From Neonectria sp. B-13 (taxonomy: Eukaryota; Ascomycota; Sordariomycetes; Hypocreales; Nectriaceae), in contig NOKP01000022.1 in assembly GCA_002682825.1 (NCBI GenBank), forward strand, positions 558,001-622,000: DNA of 64,000 nt, in the 5' to 3' direction. A program made the translations under genes and the position numbers. The notes beneath the pieces were generated by a model. It had not been told where the DNA came from. It saw only the letters and a list, made by a program, of their open reading frames with translations, and made no database searches. Each line of letters opens with the position of its first letter. Position 1 is the first letter of the stretch. Of this stretch, positions 9,424 through 21,151 are shown one piece after another.

Positions 9424-11976
9424 GGCGATCCGCTTTCCCAATTGTATATCAACTCAGAAGCGGTTTAGATAGAATTAGAGTAAACAGACATTAAAAAGGA
9501 TCAATGTAGCCAATGATATGCGACCAGTAACTATTATATTCGAACAGACAAGACATTCAGCGCCAGCCGGTCACCCATGAAGGAAAGTCTGCCGCTGTCT
9601 TCACGCTTGTACACATTCCCAGAAGGTCAAATCTGCCTATAAAACCACACACATCGTGATACGCTCTACTTGTATCACCTTTTGTCGGTCATGTAGGGCT
9701 TCCAGGTTGCAAAAATGTTCACTGCATGGCTCTGACCTCCTGCCGCTGATACATGAATCGCTACCGCTCCGGGCCCGGTGCACTTGAAGCTAATTTGCAG
9801 AAGAGGTTTCGTCGAGTCACTTGTTCCCCAACCCTCACTTGAATACGTTGCATTTAGTTTGTACGACAAGAATTCTTGTTCATAAGCCCCGTGGAACAAT
9901 AAGCAGAAGCCCAGGTTGCTCCTTTCCTGATAGAATTCAACCATTTGATAGCGGTCAACAGTTTCATCAAAAGCGAGTGAACTAGAGCTAAGAGACTTTC
10001 AAGGAATGAAAGACTAGGTCCCTGGGAGATAAACCCCAACACACAATATATCTTCACACGTGGTCCATGGCCCAGGCTCCTGGTACAACGTCTCACGACG
10101 GCATTGGCGTACTCTGCAATCGAGTCCGCCAAGATGACTGCTGGCAGGCCAGTTGATCTATCTGCAGGACGAAGTTTCAATGTGTAAACCTCTGACGGGA
10201 TGTTTCAGCCAATAGAACCGGCATATTGGACCGTGTTGCTACCGACTCACGACCAGCTAGACTGACGGATTTGGAGGCACGTCGGCGAATGGCCAAAGCC
10301 CACTGTGGAATTAACATGCCCGTAGCCCTCTGTGACAGTCGTGAACATGGTCTCTCCGACCCTTGAGGCCTAGTAGGCGAGCCCCATTTGGCACTTGTCG
10401 ATGCATTGGTCGTAGGCAAAATGGGGCAGTCGAGGTAGCTCGCGAGCCCACCAACGAGATGGGCCGCCGGAGAGGGCTGAGCTCTTCCTTGAGAGCCAAG
10501 CTTCCTTTCGTTGTGGACCCTGAGATTTGCGCTTCCTCTCGGTAGCGCGTGGAGACCACGCGAAATGATGTATGTGATTTGGGGCCATCGTTGGTGAGGC
10601 CATCTGAAGCTCGGAATCAAGCGCGGGTAGGCGTATACAGACCACAACAGACATCATTCTTTGGTTTATTCCAGTAGAAGCCCCATCTCCCATCATTACA
10701 CAGGAATTATGGCGGTTACTGTATTACCCACAGACTTTTAACCTGTGGTATAAAAGGTCTCTCTGATCATCACCAAATCATCTACTACTTCAACCGGACC
10801 ATTCCAGCATTCCCCGGCATCTCAGGCACCTTTAGCTCAATCAATATCAGTGAGCCGCGAAGTTCTAGACTCTTCCTTGTCTAGGTCAACCGAGTATTCG
10901 GTTGAGGTTATCCCAAAACGGCAGCCTTGCCCGTTGATTCTTAACCTACTCCTATGATGCTTTCGCCAAAGCCGAGGTTATATTCTTCACTTGTCCAAAC
11001 GCCCACTTACAATCGTATAGAATCATCTTGACCATGCCATACTAACTAGCAGCCCGAGTTAACTGGAATGAAGACGAGTCAGAATCGTCATACCCTCACA
11101 TTCCACGAAAGCCGTAGGCGAAAGCCGTCTAATCCAAGTGGACAGCCTCATGGCCCATCGCTGCCCAGACTCTTGACCAGGCTCCATGTTGCTGCTAGCT
11201 TGTAGCGCGGCGCGTTCGCCATAATGGCTCGTCCCTACATGCGATTGCAAGCGGCCCTTCCTAAACCCGAGTGAGTCAAAACCGGCAGAACACAAGGTCC
11301 ACCACTATCACAAAGCTCCTCTGCCTGCTGGTCTTCCAAAGTCTGACCTCTTTGAGTCTTTAACCTCCCTCGACGAACTTTGATGCCGTCAAAAACCTGG
11401 TCATCCCAGATGGCACGTTCCCTATCCCTTCCTAGGGATCAACTCGCGTATATAAAGATGTTTATTTCCCGCTAGGATGGATATAAATCCAGAGCTTCTC
11501 ATCATCCTAAGATCCCAATCACCAGATGTAACACGTATTAAATTTTCATTTTCTTTCGTTAACTTTCCAATATTTCCCTAACCTCTTGTAGAACTCTGAG
11601 TCTTTCCATTCAGATACGCAGGCCATGAATTGCTGCGGCCTCCTCTGTAACAATTCTGAACATTCCATTAGCCTTCTCACATGCTTCATCTTCACCTATC
11701 AACTTCCTACGAATCCTACAGATCATCAGTCTTTTCTTCTAGCCTAAACCTTTCACAACATCCTCAGCAGCGGTTTCACACTTATCCCATAGCTCACCCT
11801 GCAGCACCATAAGTTTAAGCAGGGGTGTTGTGATAGGTAGATTGATATCTAGATTCTGAAGAAAGGCTGGGCCCATAATAAATAATGCACCGGACAAAGA
11901 GCGTCTCTATAGTAGGTTCCAAATGGATGACCGGCGGCTCCAACGCCGCTTCGTCGCTGATGTCTCATTTAGTTCA
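9424..11976. other. Long gene-poor interval
   Basis: 2.5 kb with no confident gene. A possible decayed reading frame on the minus strand is listed separately. A TATA-like GTATAAAAGG occurs at about 10747-10756 on the plus strand but no plausible gene follows it. Codon-like structure is absent from about 10.7 to 11.9 kb. Confidence 0.5.
9675..10180 (-). pseudogene. Possible decayed gene, family not recognised
   Basis: Two overlapping minus-strand frames read like consecutive parts of one protein. The first (10180 to about 9997) contains LPAVILADSIAEYANAVVRR and CVLGFISQGPSLSFLESL; after a frame change near 9995 the second continues as SSSSLAFDETVDRYQMVEF and later LLQISFKCTGPGAVAIHV and FATWKPYMTDKR before a stop at 9675. 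More broken frames upstream (to about 10.7 kb) may belong to it. No family was recognised and the frames may be chance. Confidence 0.3.
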
Positions 11977-13645
11977 TCACACCTTGCTGCTCTGTTTAAT
12001 ATCGGTTTTCGAGTCTAAACCAGTGTCATCGCTGGCACTTTGCTGTTTAAGTCTAGTAAAGTTCCTTTCGGCTTCCCAGTTCCAAATGCTATCGGCAGAG
12101 AATAGCAAATCAATCTCCTCCAACGTGCGCTGGTTTGTTTCTGGGTAAAATGCCCAGACCATGGGTAAGGTGATTGCATTGCAGGCGGCAAAGATGTAAA
12201 GAGTCTTTTCGCCCAGCTGTTGGAACATTACTGGGCAAAGAAGGGTGAGCCACCCATTACCGATGGACCAACCGACAACTCCCCATGCGTTTCCTTTGGC
12301 TCGGACCTCCAAGGGGAAGATCTCAGCAGGGTATAACCATGGGACAGTCAGCCACGTGGCGCCGAAGATGAAGGTGAAAAGAAACACCATTGATACAGCA
12401 GCGTTTCCATAGGCCGTTGCCTTGCTGGTATTTTCATCCTTGGTAGCCTCTTGTCCCAGGTAGGAAAAGATACCGGCTAGGGCCATGGCAATGCCTTGTC
12501 CAACAGATCCCCAGTACATCGTCCAGCGACGGCCGATCTTATCGAGGGTGAAGACACAAATAAGAGTCGAAAACATGTAGAAGATGTTGTTCAGGCCTGC
12601 GATCCACTGTCGTTTCTCAGGGCTCATGCCGGCGATGCCAAATATGGTGGGGGCGTATATGGTGACACCGGCAATACCAATCCACTCCTGCATTATCTGA
12701 AGCCAAATGACGAGTTGAACACGTCGTCCGGTATGTAGTTTCCCGGAACCAAGTCCAAATAGCATGTGGAAGTAGCTCTGTTGGCGGAAGTTGGCGCGTT
12801 CCATCTCGCAAGATGCCACAATCTCTTGGAACTCGGCCTCGGCTTGCACCTTTTCCTGTCCCGAATCGCCCCGAAGTCTGGCCAGAATATAGCGAGCCTC
12901 GTCTTCTCTCCGAGCCTTGACAAGCCAGCGCGGGGACTCAGGGAAGAAGAAAACGCCAGCCATGAGTGCCAAGAGCATAGGAATCTGAAAAGCGACGGGA
13001 AAGCGCCAGACGAAAGAGGAGGTGCCGTCTTTGTAGAATGAGCAAGCATACTCCAGCCAATAGGCAAGTACCACTCCAAATATATTGAGCGTAAACTCAA
13101 CAGCGATGAATTGCCCGCGCGACTTGTGTTCGGCCGTCTCAGTAGCCCAGACAGGGACGATGGCATTCAGGATGCCAGTGCCCCAGCCGTTGACAAGACG
13201 GGCACATATCATCCACTTGACGTTCATGGCGGAACACTGGAGTGCGGCACCGACGACGCCGATCGAGGCACCGAGGAAGATGCACTTGATTCGTCCGTAT
13301 CGATCGCCAAGCGAGCCCCCAATTAGGCAACCCACCAGCGTTCCAAGGTAATAGACCGAAACGATGCCTCCTTGTAGCAGCGAGTCATCTACCACCGGGC
13401 CACCATCAGGTCCTTGGTGGGCAAAGCCCATGAGCGTGTAGTAATCGTATGCTGCGTTGACACCGCCCATCATACCTTGGTCGTAACCAAAGAAGAGGAT
13501 GGAAAGCCCAGCGAGGCAGTTAATCCTATGGGTATTCGTGAGTAAAGAGACAAGCAAGGGCGCAGTGGTCAAAGTCATCTTACGCAATGAGCAACGCCCG
13601 CTTTTCGAATCGATGGACGACATTCAATCTGTGGATCTTGTCCAT
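11977..13645 (-). CDS. MFS sugar porter
   Basis: Proton-coupled sugar importer of the sugar porter (SP) family in the plasma membrane. Two exons: 13584-13645 and 11977-13525, separated by a 58-bp intron (GTAAGA...CATAG with TACTCAC branch-like site). This start gives MDKIHRLNVVHRFEK joined to AINCLAGLSILFFGYDQG; an alternative unspliced reading from an ATG at 13623 lacks the usual approach to helix 1. 536 residues. SP signatures: GGSLGDRYGRIK, PESPRWLVKARR, PAEIFPLEVRAKG and FYPETNQRTLEEIDLLF. Twelve membrane segments are expected. A minus-strand TATA-like element lies about 125 bp upstream. The tail is hydrophilic and short. The substrate (hexose, pentose or disaccharide) is not evident. Confidence 0.92.
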
Positions 13646-13769
13646 CTTGGCCAGCCGGCTTTAGGAAGCAACTTGACAGTGAATTATAGGCAAATCGATT
13701 CTGACACTGGAACTGGAGCATGAAGAGAGTTTGGAGGTAATGCTGCACCCTACAAGTGGAAGGGACCAA

Positions 13770-13778
13770 TTTATATAT
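13770..13778 (-). promoter_or_regulatory. TATA-like element of the sugar porter
   Basis: ATATATAAA on the minus strand, about 125 bp upstream of the inferred start codon at 13645. Confidence 0.45.
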
Positions 13779-14583
13779 CCCTTGGCTCAAACACCACTCC
13801 CCTCTGAACCTGGGGAACAACCAAACACGCCGACCCCTCATGACCCCTCATGAGGTTGTGGGGTAAGGAGCAGCAAGAACCCCATGAACAATGTAACACT
13901 GCGTTGTTCTCCGGGGAGTACTCCTTGCACAAACGATGATAATTGGTCGCGTGTGTTTGGAGATGTCGGTGTTAAAATGACGCAGGCACTCGGATGTATC
14001 TGTGCACCGGGGATAACGCGGGTATTCGGAGGGTGAGACTATCCAGACCAGGCAACCAAGCTCGCCTGCTAAGACGGAGAGTGGCAATACAGAGACTAAT
14101 CAGCGAAGTTGATGGAACGTATCTGGCATAACTAATGACTTGGGGTCAAATGACACGACAAAAGACATGTTGTCACCGGCAAGAACAAGACGCGCCGGTA
14201 AACCCAGGAGCTTTCGCTTTCGCAACATGCACAGTTTGACATAACTGCGGCTCGTGAGTCGAGAGTTGTCGCCGTTTCCAGGTTGAGACTCATCCGTGCT
14301 AATAGCCCTCGAATAAGAATGGGCCTGTCGTCTTGAATGGCCCAAATGATGCTGCCTTCAAGGACCGCCCCATACCTCAAATCAATGATCCTTACCAGTT
14401 ACTAGGCCGAAGATGAAGTGCCCTAGCTCGAGCTACATTTACAACAACCCGTCCGGAGCCAGCGCTTACCAGAGATGTGGGGCCGTTTTAGCTGCTGCTT
14501 CATAGAATTGGGTGGACTGCCGGGTGGAGTCATGTATCGGCCATCATACGAGTTGTACCATCACCACGTCTCATTCTTCAACT
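13779..14583. other. Intergenic, nothing recognised
   Basis: No gene-like frame. The tail-to-tail arrangement of flanking products does not suggest a hidden gene. Confidence 0.45.
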
Positions 14584-15471
14584 CTAGTTCAGTGTCTCCA
14601 GCTTTTCGCGCAGGGTTTTGAATCCTGCAAAATCAGGGAGGAACTGTCTCTCAATCAAAGCCTCTGTAAAGAGCTTGCTCCATGCCCATATATCCCCATC
14701 AATGCCCTCCAAGATAAACCCGTAACTCATCTTCGGCTTGGTACCAATCTAAACGCGAGGATAGAACGCAGCGCTTTCCCAGTCTATTATTCCCGCAACA
14801 TTTCCAGCATCTGACACCATGATATTGGTGGGGGAAAGATCGGCATGAAAAAAATGGAAACTCTCTCCAGCCTGCATTGGGGAAAAGTAGTTGCTAGCCT
14901 CTTGCCAGGTCAGGCGAGGAAGAGGAAGAGGTTTCCAAGATGGCGCACTGTGAGGGGGACGAGGCGAAAGGAATGGCTCGATTATCCCGCGGCCTGAAAT
15001 AGTTTCGACATGATCGGATTTCTTTTTGGCGAGCAGCTCGCAGTACTGAGCCACTTGTCCAGCAATATCTCTGCGCTGGTGGTCCGACAGCGATGGCCAT
15101 GCCTGTTGCAAAGATTTCCCGCTGACTAGCTTCAGAACGAGGAATGACCTGTTGGAGGCAACATCCACCCAGTCGTAAATAATGTCAGGCACTGGAATGT
15201 CGACGTTTTCTCGTACGTATCTCAAGGTCTTAGCCTCCATCTCCATTCCTTCTGTCCAGGCCTTCGCTTTGCAAACTGCGCCCCCAATGATCCATACAGC
15301 ACTAGATGTGCCTGCGGCGTAGATCAGATCGGGCGCAGGACTTTCCTCGTTTGCGTTTAGGGTCTTTTCGCTTCGTCGCAAGCAAAAGATGTGGTCGTAT
15401 TCGTCCGTCCAACTTGCAAGATTGTCCTCTGGCAGGTCTGTCACCTGCTCACAAACAATGGAGGAACCCAT
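14584..15471 (-). pseudogene. APH-family phosphotransferase with a premature stop
   Basis: Aminoglycoside-phosphotransferase-like (APH/choline kinase) fold, a large fungal family of mostly unknown small-molecule kinases. ATG at 15471 opens 240 codons: SSAVWIIGGAVCKAKA (nucleotide-binding lobe), VPVPDI-like VDIPVPDIIYDW, the catalytic HADLSPTNIMV (HxDxxxxN) and IIDWESAAFYP (metal-binding DWE). TAG at 14749-14751 then stops the frame exactly where the family has Trp (FYPR-x-W-IGTKP), and 54 more family-like codons follow in the same frame (IGTKPKMSYGFILEG, LPDFAGFKTLREKLE) to a true stop at 14584. TGG to TAG is one G-to-A change, of the type RIP would make. The product without the last 54 residues might fold, so activity cannot be excluded. 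Confidence 0.8.
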
Positions 15472-16869
15472 CCTCCATATGCCAGGTTGCGGTTGGCGTA
15501 TGGATTCCCCGATTGGGGGGTCATCTCACTAGGGAATTAGCTAGAGCTCCATGGTGGACGAGCGAACTCATACCAGAACATAGCTATTGTTTGAAGACAA
15601 GCACTCGAGGGGTTAAGGAATTGTTTACATAAGTAAATTTGTGATGCAGGGGATGAATGTGGTCCTTATGTAGGAGACGGCGATTTAGCATGGGGGGGAT
15701 GAAGTTGGTGAACAGAAATAAAATACGGAACATTGTAATTCCAGTTACGCCGAACATGTCTTATCTTGTTTTTAACAGCAATGTGCCTTAATGCATACAC
15801 ATCTTCATCATTATTTGTACTCCGCAACCCTTCTAACTATATCAATACTTTTTATCTGGCGTGAGAGACATGCCAACTAAGTTGCTAGGTCTAGGGTAGG
15901 TTGTGTGGTGTAACAGAACGCATCCTCGCGCTTAGGCTCAGCGTTCTCATTGTCGAATTTGGCATCCCAGTTCGGCTTCAGTTTCTTCGGGATAAGGCTT
16001 CTTGGCAAGAAAGCTCTGCTCCAGACAGTGATAACGAGAGTCAACAAGTATTTGCACAACATAGGCGCAGTGTGGTCAGACACGTGGGATGGTGGACAAG
16101 CTGTAGAGACGATAAGACACTCCTGTTTCGATATACGAAGTGGAGCACATGACGAGGATGCATGCGACGGGTTGGACCATCAAAGATTGGGGACCTCTTA
16201 GTCTTTTCGGGAGGAAAGACAGCATCTGATGGGGAGGGCTGGATATCAAACCTATAGGTGTGAGAGCCCTCACATAGGGGAAGCTACACTGGTTCCAGGC
16301 TGTGTTACTTAGCTGCCCTGGCCGACAGGCCATATCGACATGATGTTGCCGCCTGAAAAGCTATGAGTAAATCAGTATTCAAATGCCTACGTAGTCAGGC
16401 CTTATCTGGTGCAGCAATTTTGGGCTCAATTTGGAGTCAAGCATCGTCCCCCAGGAGGTAAAGAAATTTATCCGCCCCACGGCAAAAGAGTCTGGGGGGA
16501 TGGCACATGCCTGTTGTCGGGCACGAGGTCAAAGGTAACCTTTTAGCCCCTCAACCTTGGGGAAGTTCTCAATCTCAATGATGGTCTCATTGGTCGCATC
16601 ACGGATCTCGAACGAGACGCTCTGGAAGATATCCGAGTTAAATCCCAATACGAGGTAGCAGGCTTGACAGATTCCTTGAGGATCGAATAGTAGCTATCGG
16701 TGTCCCGCATGGTCAGACTCTGAACAGCACACTCACATCTAGGAGGTGTATATAGTTGGCTGCCGAAATACAGAAATAATCTACATACAGCTAAGGTCTA
16801 CAGACCTAGCTCTTTACAAGGCTATTGGACTGATCTTATATGCCCGCGCCTTCGTAAGGCTGCAGGACC
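15472..16869 (-). other. Gene-poor stretch with unidentified coding remnants
   Basis: No intact gene. Two minus-strand pieces read like protein: about 16680-16540 (CYLVLGFNSDIFQSVSFEIR then ETIIEIENFPKVEGL) and 16083-15877 (LPRSLIPKKLKPNWDAKF then a stop at 15877). They may be exons of one lost gene, but the sequence between is closed in every frame and no family was recognised. Confidence 0.3.
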
Positions 16870-17640
16870 AGAGTATAATAAGTAGCTGCCCAAGATTTCC
16901 CAAGACTCACCCAATTGGGATTAATCTTAGAATCTGATATATCCCGAAGGTAGCTCTTTGCCTTCTCAGTATCGACGAACAATAGCATGGAAAACATGAA
17001 CACCCTCCGGGCCAAGTTCTCGTGCGAGGCATTGCGCAAAGAACGGATTCTAGTGTACTCATGGCGAAAGCTAAAAGTCTAGAACCTCCTTTCAGAGCAG
17101 CCAGTGCACCTAGCACGTTCATTTAGCAAGGGTGTTTCCAAATGTTGATGTGTGGGACATCACTTATCAGTAAAGACCGAAGTAAGTAGAGATACGTTAA
17201 GGGCTTTAATCTTTATTCAACATAAGTGGCACGTTGTATGAGCAAATTGAGGGCACTTTAAGGGCTGGCTCCAAACTATCCAGAAATCCCCCTTACTCCC
17301 TGACTGAGGAATGGCTTTTGGGTGGATTTTCCCGCAATTATAGATAGCCGCGGCTACTCTCACACAGGGCTATAATCCATAGTAATTTACTGACTTCATA
17401 CTTGAGGAACTCGCTACATTAGTAGGGATCTCCAGTCCAGAGCCTCCCATTTTTGCGACTTCGCTTTCCAAGGGTCTAGAGGTCCTTGGGGTCGAGCAAG
17501 AAGGACTACTGGATAGGCCTTGGCGAACCCGCGCGCGATCGCACTGCCAGTAAATTGAGCATGCCACGACATCAGAACACCTAAGTTAACGTCTTGAGAT
17601 GAAAATTGTCTAAAGCAAGGGGTAAAGTGCATGGATGAAG
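16870..17640 (-). pseudogene. Short-chain dehydrogenase/reductase, decayed
   Basis: Fragments of one SDR-type oxidoreductase appear in the right order across changing minus-strand frames. N-terminal: GSAIARGFAKAYPVVLLARP (nucleotide-binding beta-alpha unit, about 17540-17480), then SGLEIPTNVASSSSMKS (about 17440). C-terminal half: ALKGGSRLLAFAMST (about 17100), CLARELGPEGVHVFHAIV (about 17020) and VDTEKAKSYLRDISDSKI (about 16970). The spacing matches an SDR of about 240-250 residues. At least two frame changes and several stops preclude function. The active-site YxxxK stretch could not be read. Confidence 0.55.
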
Positions 17641-18024
17641 CTCATGGCCACCTTAAACTCAACTACGAAAGTGAATGCTTCCCGCAACAGGGGTCTACAC
17701 TTTAACTAGGCGAAACCCTAAACAGGCTTTCCCGTTGCATAGTATTGACAAGGGTACAAGAAACGCTCTTCTAAAAGATCCACCTATTACTTGGCATTGA
17801 CCAGGAGATTGGTTGAAAATTTAGAAAGCCGTCGGGTGGGGGGACTCTTTCGTCGATTAGGTTACATGGAGAGAGGTTATAAAATGGTGATGTTTACCCG
17901 TGTGGCCCGAATGCCGTTGAAGACCGTCCGAACATCCGAGCATTGACAAAAATAAGAGGCTTGCTCTTGTGAGAACTTGAGGTTCTTTCATCTTTCGCTC
18001 ACCTTGAGCATAGAAATCTCCGTC
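17641..18024. other. Intergenic, nothing recognised
   Basis: About 380 bp upstream of the esterase fragment; no feature could be supported. Confidence 0.4.
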
Positions 18025-18985
18025 ATGTTTTACGCATGGATCTTCTGGATCCTACTCCTGGTTTCCTCCGCCCATGCCGTGAGCGTTAATGGCAACGGCA
18101 TTGAGTACCTGGGCGTTCAAAACAAAACTTCACGGTAGGTCACACACTTCAAAAGCTAGGAGATGAGATTGACTAACCCGGAGTACATCTGCAGAATCAA
18201 TACCTTCAGGGCCATCATATATGCTCAAGCCCCCGTTGGAGGCCTGCGCTAGAGAGCACCTGCACCTCTGAAACACAACAAGGGATCGAAGAAAATTGTT
18301 ATTGACGCCACAAAAGCAGGAATTGCGTGTTACCAAAGCGTGGCAGGTTGGCACGCTGCATGGACTTCTCCGTTTATCGAGGGCGAGGACTGTCTGTTGC
18401 TCGACATTCAAACACCAAGCGAGCCGAAGTCAGACAAGCTACCTGTTCTGGTAATGAAACATGGCGAAGGTACGTCTTTCTGTTTATCGAAATATGAAAT
18501 GTAGCACATCTCGCAAGACCAAGAGCTTAAAGGTGAACAGGTTACTTGGCTGGCAGCGCGCAGTATACTTCAGGCGACAGCCTCGTCCACCAATCGAACG
18601 GGTCCATGATCTACATTTTTCTTCAATACCGCCTTGGAGCATTGGGATTCCTCGCGGGAGACGCCCTCAGAAAAGACGGAACAAGAAGTGCTGGCCTTCT
18701 CGATCAGCGCGCAGGTCTTGAATGGGTCCGGGAGAACGTTCAATATTTCGGAGGCGACCCCTCCAAGATCACGATTACCGGCAGCAGTGCCAGAGGGGGC
18801 TCAGTGACAATGCAGATGATCATGTACAGTAGTGTAAAGCATCCTCCTTTCCAGGCAGCGATCCCAGGTACGTTATACAAAGTCTACTACAGAACTCGGT
18901 TGTCGTTTCTAATATCAGCAAGAATTTCCCTGGTGGAACCCGATTTAGAACGATGACTGGGTGAATAAGCAAATTACTAAGATAA
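18025..18985 (+). pseudogene. Type-B carboxylesterase, N-terminal part only, decayed
   Basis: Secreted carboxylesterase/lipase family. ATG at 18025 begins a signal peptide (FYAWIFWILLLVSSAHA). An intron after KTSR joins to NTFRAIIYAQAPVGGLR, but TAG at 18250-18252 replaces the conserved Trp. EGEDCLLLDIQTP is the type-B signature; after a second intron come FLQYRLGALGFL, GLEWVRENVQYFGGDPSKI and the nucleophile elbow GSSARGGSV, where the family has GESAGG (Ser codon 18786-18788). A third intron leads to QEFPWWNPI, then TAG at 18946-18948 and NDDWVNKQ, after which homology ends in AT-rich DNA. About 245 of some 550 residues remain. The missing C-terminal part may be the fragment at 25.5-26.1 kb. 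Confidence 0.82.
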
Positions 18986-19440
18986 GTAGGAAAATCATAA
19001 TATATAAATCACCCCAAAATCTTATTCATCTCTAACCTTTTCAAATTCTAACAAATCATCTTAACTAGCCTTTTATAGATATAATACCATCTTACAGACT
19101 GAGCTTATACAAAAGATATTAAACACTCTACAGGCTCTCTATAAATCCAGACGCTCTATTCCCGCCAGTTTCTCTATCGACCTTTCTGATTTAAAACTCA
19201 TAGTGATTAGGACCGGTGTCTTTCTCTACTTTATGCTATTATAGGCACAGATCTTCTGCCTTAACAGTCATTCATCTAATCTTGCTAATATCTCCTACAA
19301 GCTATTATTCTCTATATTAGAATAATTATTCTTTAATATATTAAAGATGAGATAGTAGCTTCTAAAGATAATCATTCTCTTAGGACTCCATCACCAGTCA
19401 TAGCTCAGCTGTACAATTTGTTGGTAGAATGCGCACTTCA
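18986..19440. repeat. AT-rich block, probable RIP-damaged repeat remnant
   Basis: Composition changes abruptly after the esterase fragment to strongly AT-rich DNA full of TTA, TATA and AATA. One frame carries a protein-like stretch (ALYKSRRSIPASFSIDLSDL, about 19120-19190) broken by stops. This suits a repeat mutated by RIP; the element type cannot be named. Confidence 0.45.
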
Positions 19441-19879
19441 GAGTAAAAGACACCACCCAGGAAAACGCTGTCTTAGCAAATTCAGATTGAGAGGGATGAA
19501 CAGCAATTGCGAAGGCCCAAGGAAAGGTAGGAGGATAATTTCAAGACCCCAATGATGATCAAAAGAAGGAGAACTCAGTAGTAGTCAATGATAGTCATAA
19601 ATGTCAAGACTGGCCGTGGTAGTAGCCAATATCACAGCAATAAGTAAGACAGAACAGGGACAGCCCTAAACAAGCAGTAAAATCCATGAAGAAAAAAATG
19701 ATAATGATGCCAATAAATGGCTGTCTCGGTCCCTTAAGTAGGTGTAACCAATTGGAGCCGCCCTTACTAGCATTAAACACAAGATGTAAAAATCGTCTAA
19801 CACAACAGTAGGGATAAATATGGAACGGAAATCACCTTGATCATTAAAGTCGTGTCCTGGGTACTATAATCCTCCGCAC
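19441..19879. other. Downstream flank of the SAT4/PTH11-like gene
   Basis: Normal-composition DNA with no gene recognised. Confidence 0.4.
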
Positions 19880-21151
19880 TTAAATGTCCGCCCAACTCTC
19901 TTCCCGCAGATTTTGTTTTGAATTATGGTCCTTAACGTGTATCGTAACAGTCGTCTCTTTGTAAATCTCTCCGTATTTCCCCATTTCGTAGCTGTTAATA
20001 CTCGGCATGATGCCCTCCTGGCTATTATTCGCATCGCGTATATCCGCATCGACATCGATACCGCTGCCATTTCGGAGATAGCCGCCTTTGGAACGAATCG
20101 CTGCTGATGCTGAATTGAGTCCTTTGCTGTTGCTGGTGGGCTTTCCCGTAGGGTAGCTGTTGAGAGCGCTTCGTAACCCGAGCTTGAAGGCGACGGTTCG
20201 GATAATGGGCTGGAGTGAAGGGAAGCAACCACACCAGAATCCAACATGGGACTCCAGGTCGGTCCACACGCCGATTGTAGCCATCTTGAATGTCCTACAC
20301 ACAGAGATTAGGGTTGAATACGGGAAGGTAATACGTGAAACTCACGAGTCGGTCCCCCAGTCCATAGTCCGAATGTAGTACAGGCGAATGATGCCAGTGA
20401 TAACAACAAATATTCCCACACTGAAGACTGCAATCACCTGTATTGTCTTTCGCGACCAAAGCATCTTCTTGTAGATGACCCATATCGGAAGAGCCATCAA
20501 CATAAGATCAAAAATTATGCCAAGAATACCATGTCCGGTCATCATCATGTCCATTTTCGATTGTGGAAGACAATTCAGACTAGACAATGGCGGGAGCCAG
20601 CCGTCTTTGACCGGACTACAATGGAAAAGTCTGATAAAAAAGCATATGATGGTAGAAACGAGCACCATGCCGGAGATGATGTAGACAAGGAGAAGAAAGA
20701 TCTTGTCTTTGTGCAGCCGTGGGAGGAAGGCGAGGACGGCCAGTCGATCAAGGCCAACACCCCAAAAGTACAGCAGGTTCAAGTTTTGCAGGCCCTGTTA
20801 TCGTAGATCCTATGTCAGCTGAAGGTCAATGGATAACTTGGCTGCGCGTCGTACCTCAAAGAACTTCAAAAGCAGCGGCGCAGGGATCAGTTCCATGTGG
20901 GCGCCGGAGCCACAGTCCTTGAGGTGAATATTGAACCCGGACTGGGTCGTGATGACGCAGAATGCCAGAGATGCCACGAGATCATCCACACCAAGAGACT
21001 TGGTCATGAAGCCTCTGACATACAGACGTATCGCCAAGAAGCAGCCCGATATCACAATCAAGGCAATGTTGAGTTTGGCCTGTGTTCCACCAGCCCAGTC
21101 GGGCGTTTCCCAGAACTTGGTCCCCGGAGGGTAATTCGACGTCGAATTCAT
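19880..21151 (-). CDS. SAT4/PTH11-like seven-helix membrane protein
   Basis: Fungal integral membrane protein of the rhodopsin/SAT4 group (Pth11-like receptors), often linked to surface or nutrient sensing. Three exons: 20855-21151, 20346-20794, 19880-20294 (introns GTACGA...AACAG and GTGAGT...TGTAG); 386 residues. Helices: LNIALIVISGCFLAIRLYV (1), LGVDDLVASLAFCVI (2, with the DD common to the family), NLNLLYFWGVGLDRLAVLAF (3), IFLLLVYIISGMVLVSTIIC (4), GHGILGIIFDLMLMALPIW (5), TIQVIAVFSVGIFVVITGI (6) and VGFWCGCFPSLQPII (7). The C-terminal tail of about 100 residues is hydrophilic and presumably cytosolic. No CFEM domain is present. It is intact although it lies between wrecked genes and AT-rich blocks. 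Confidence 0.85.
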
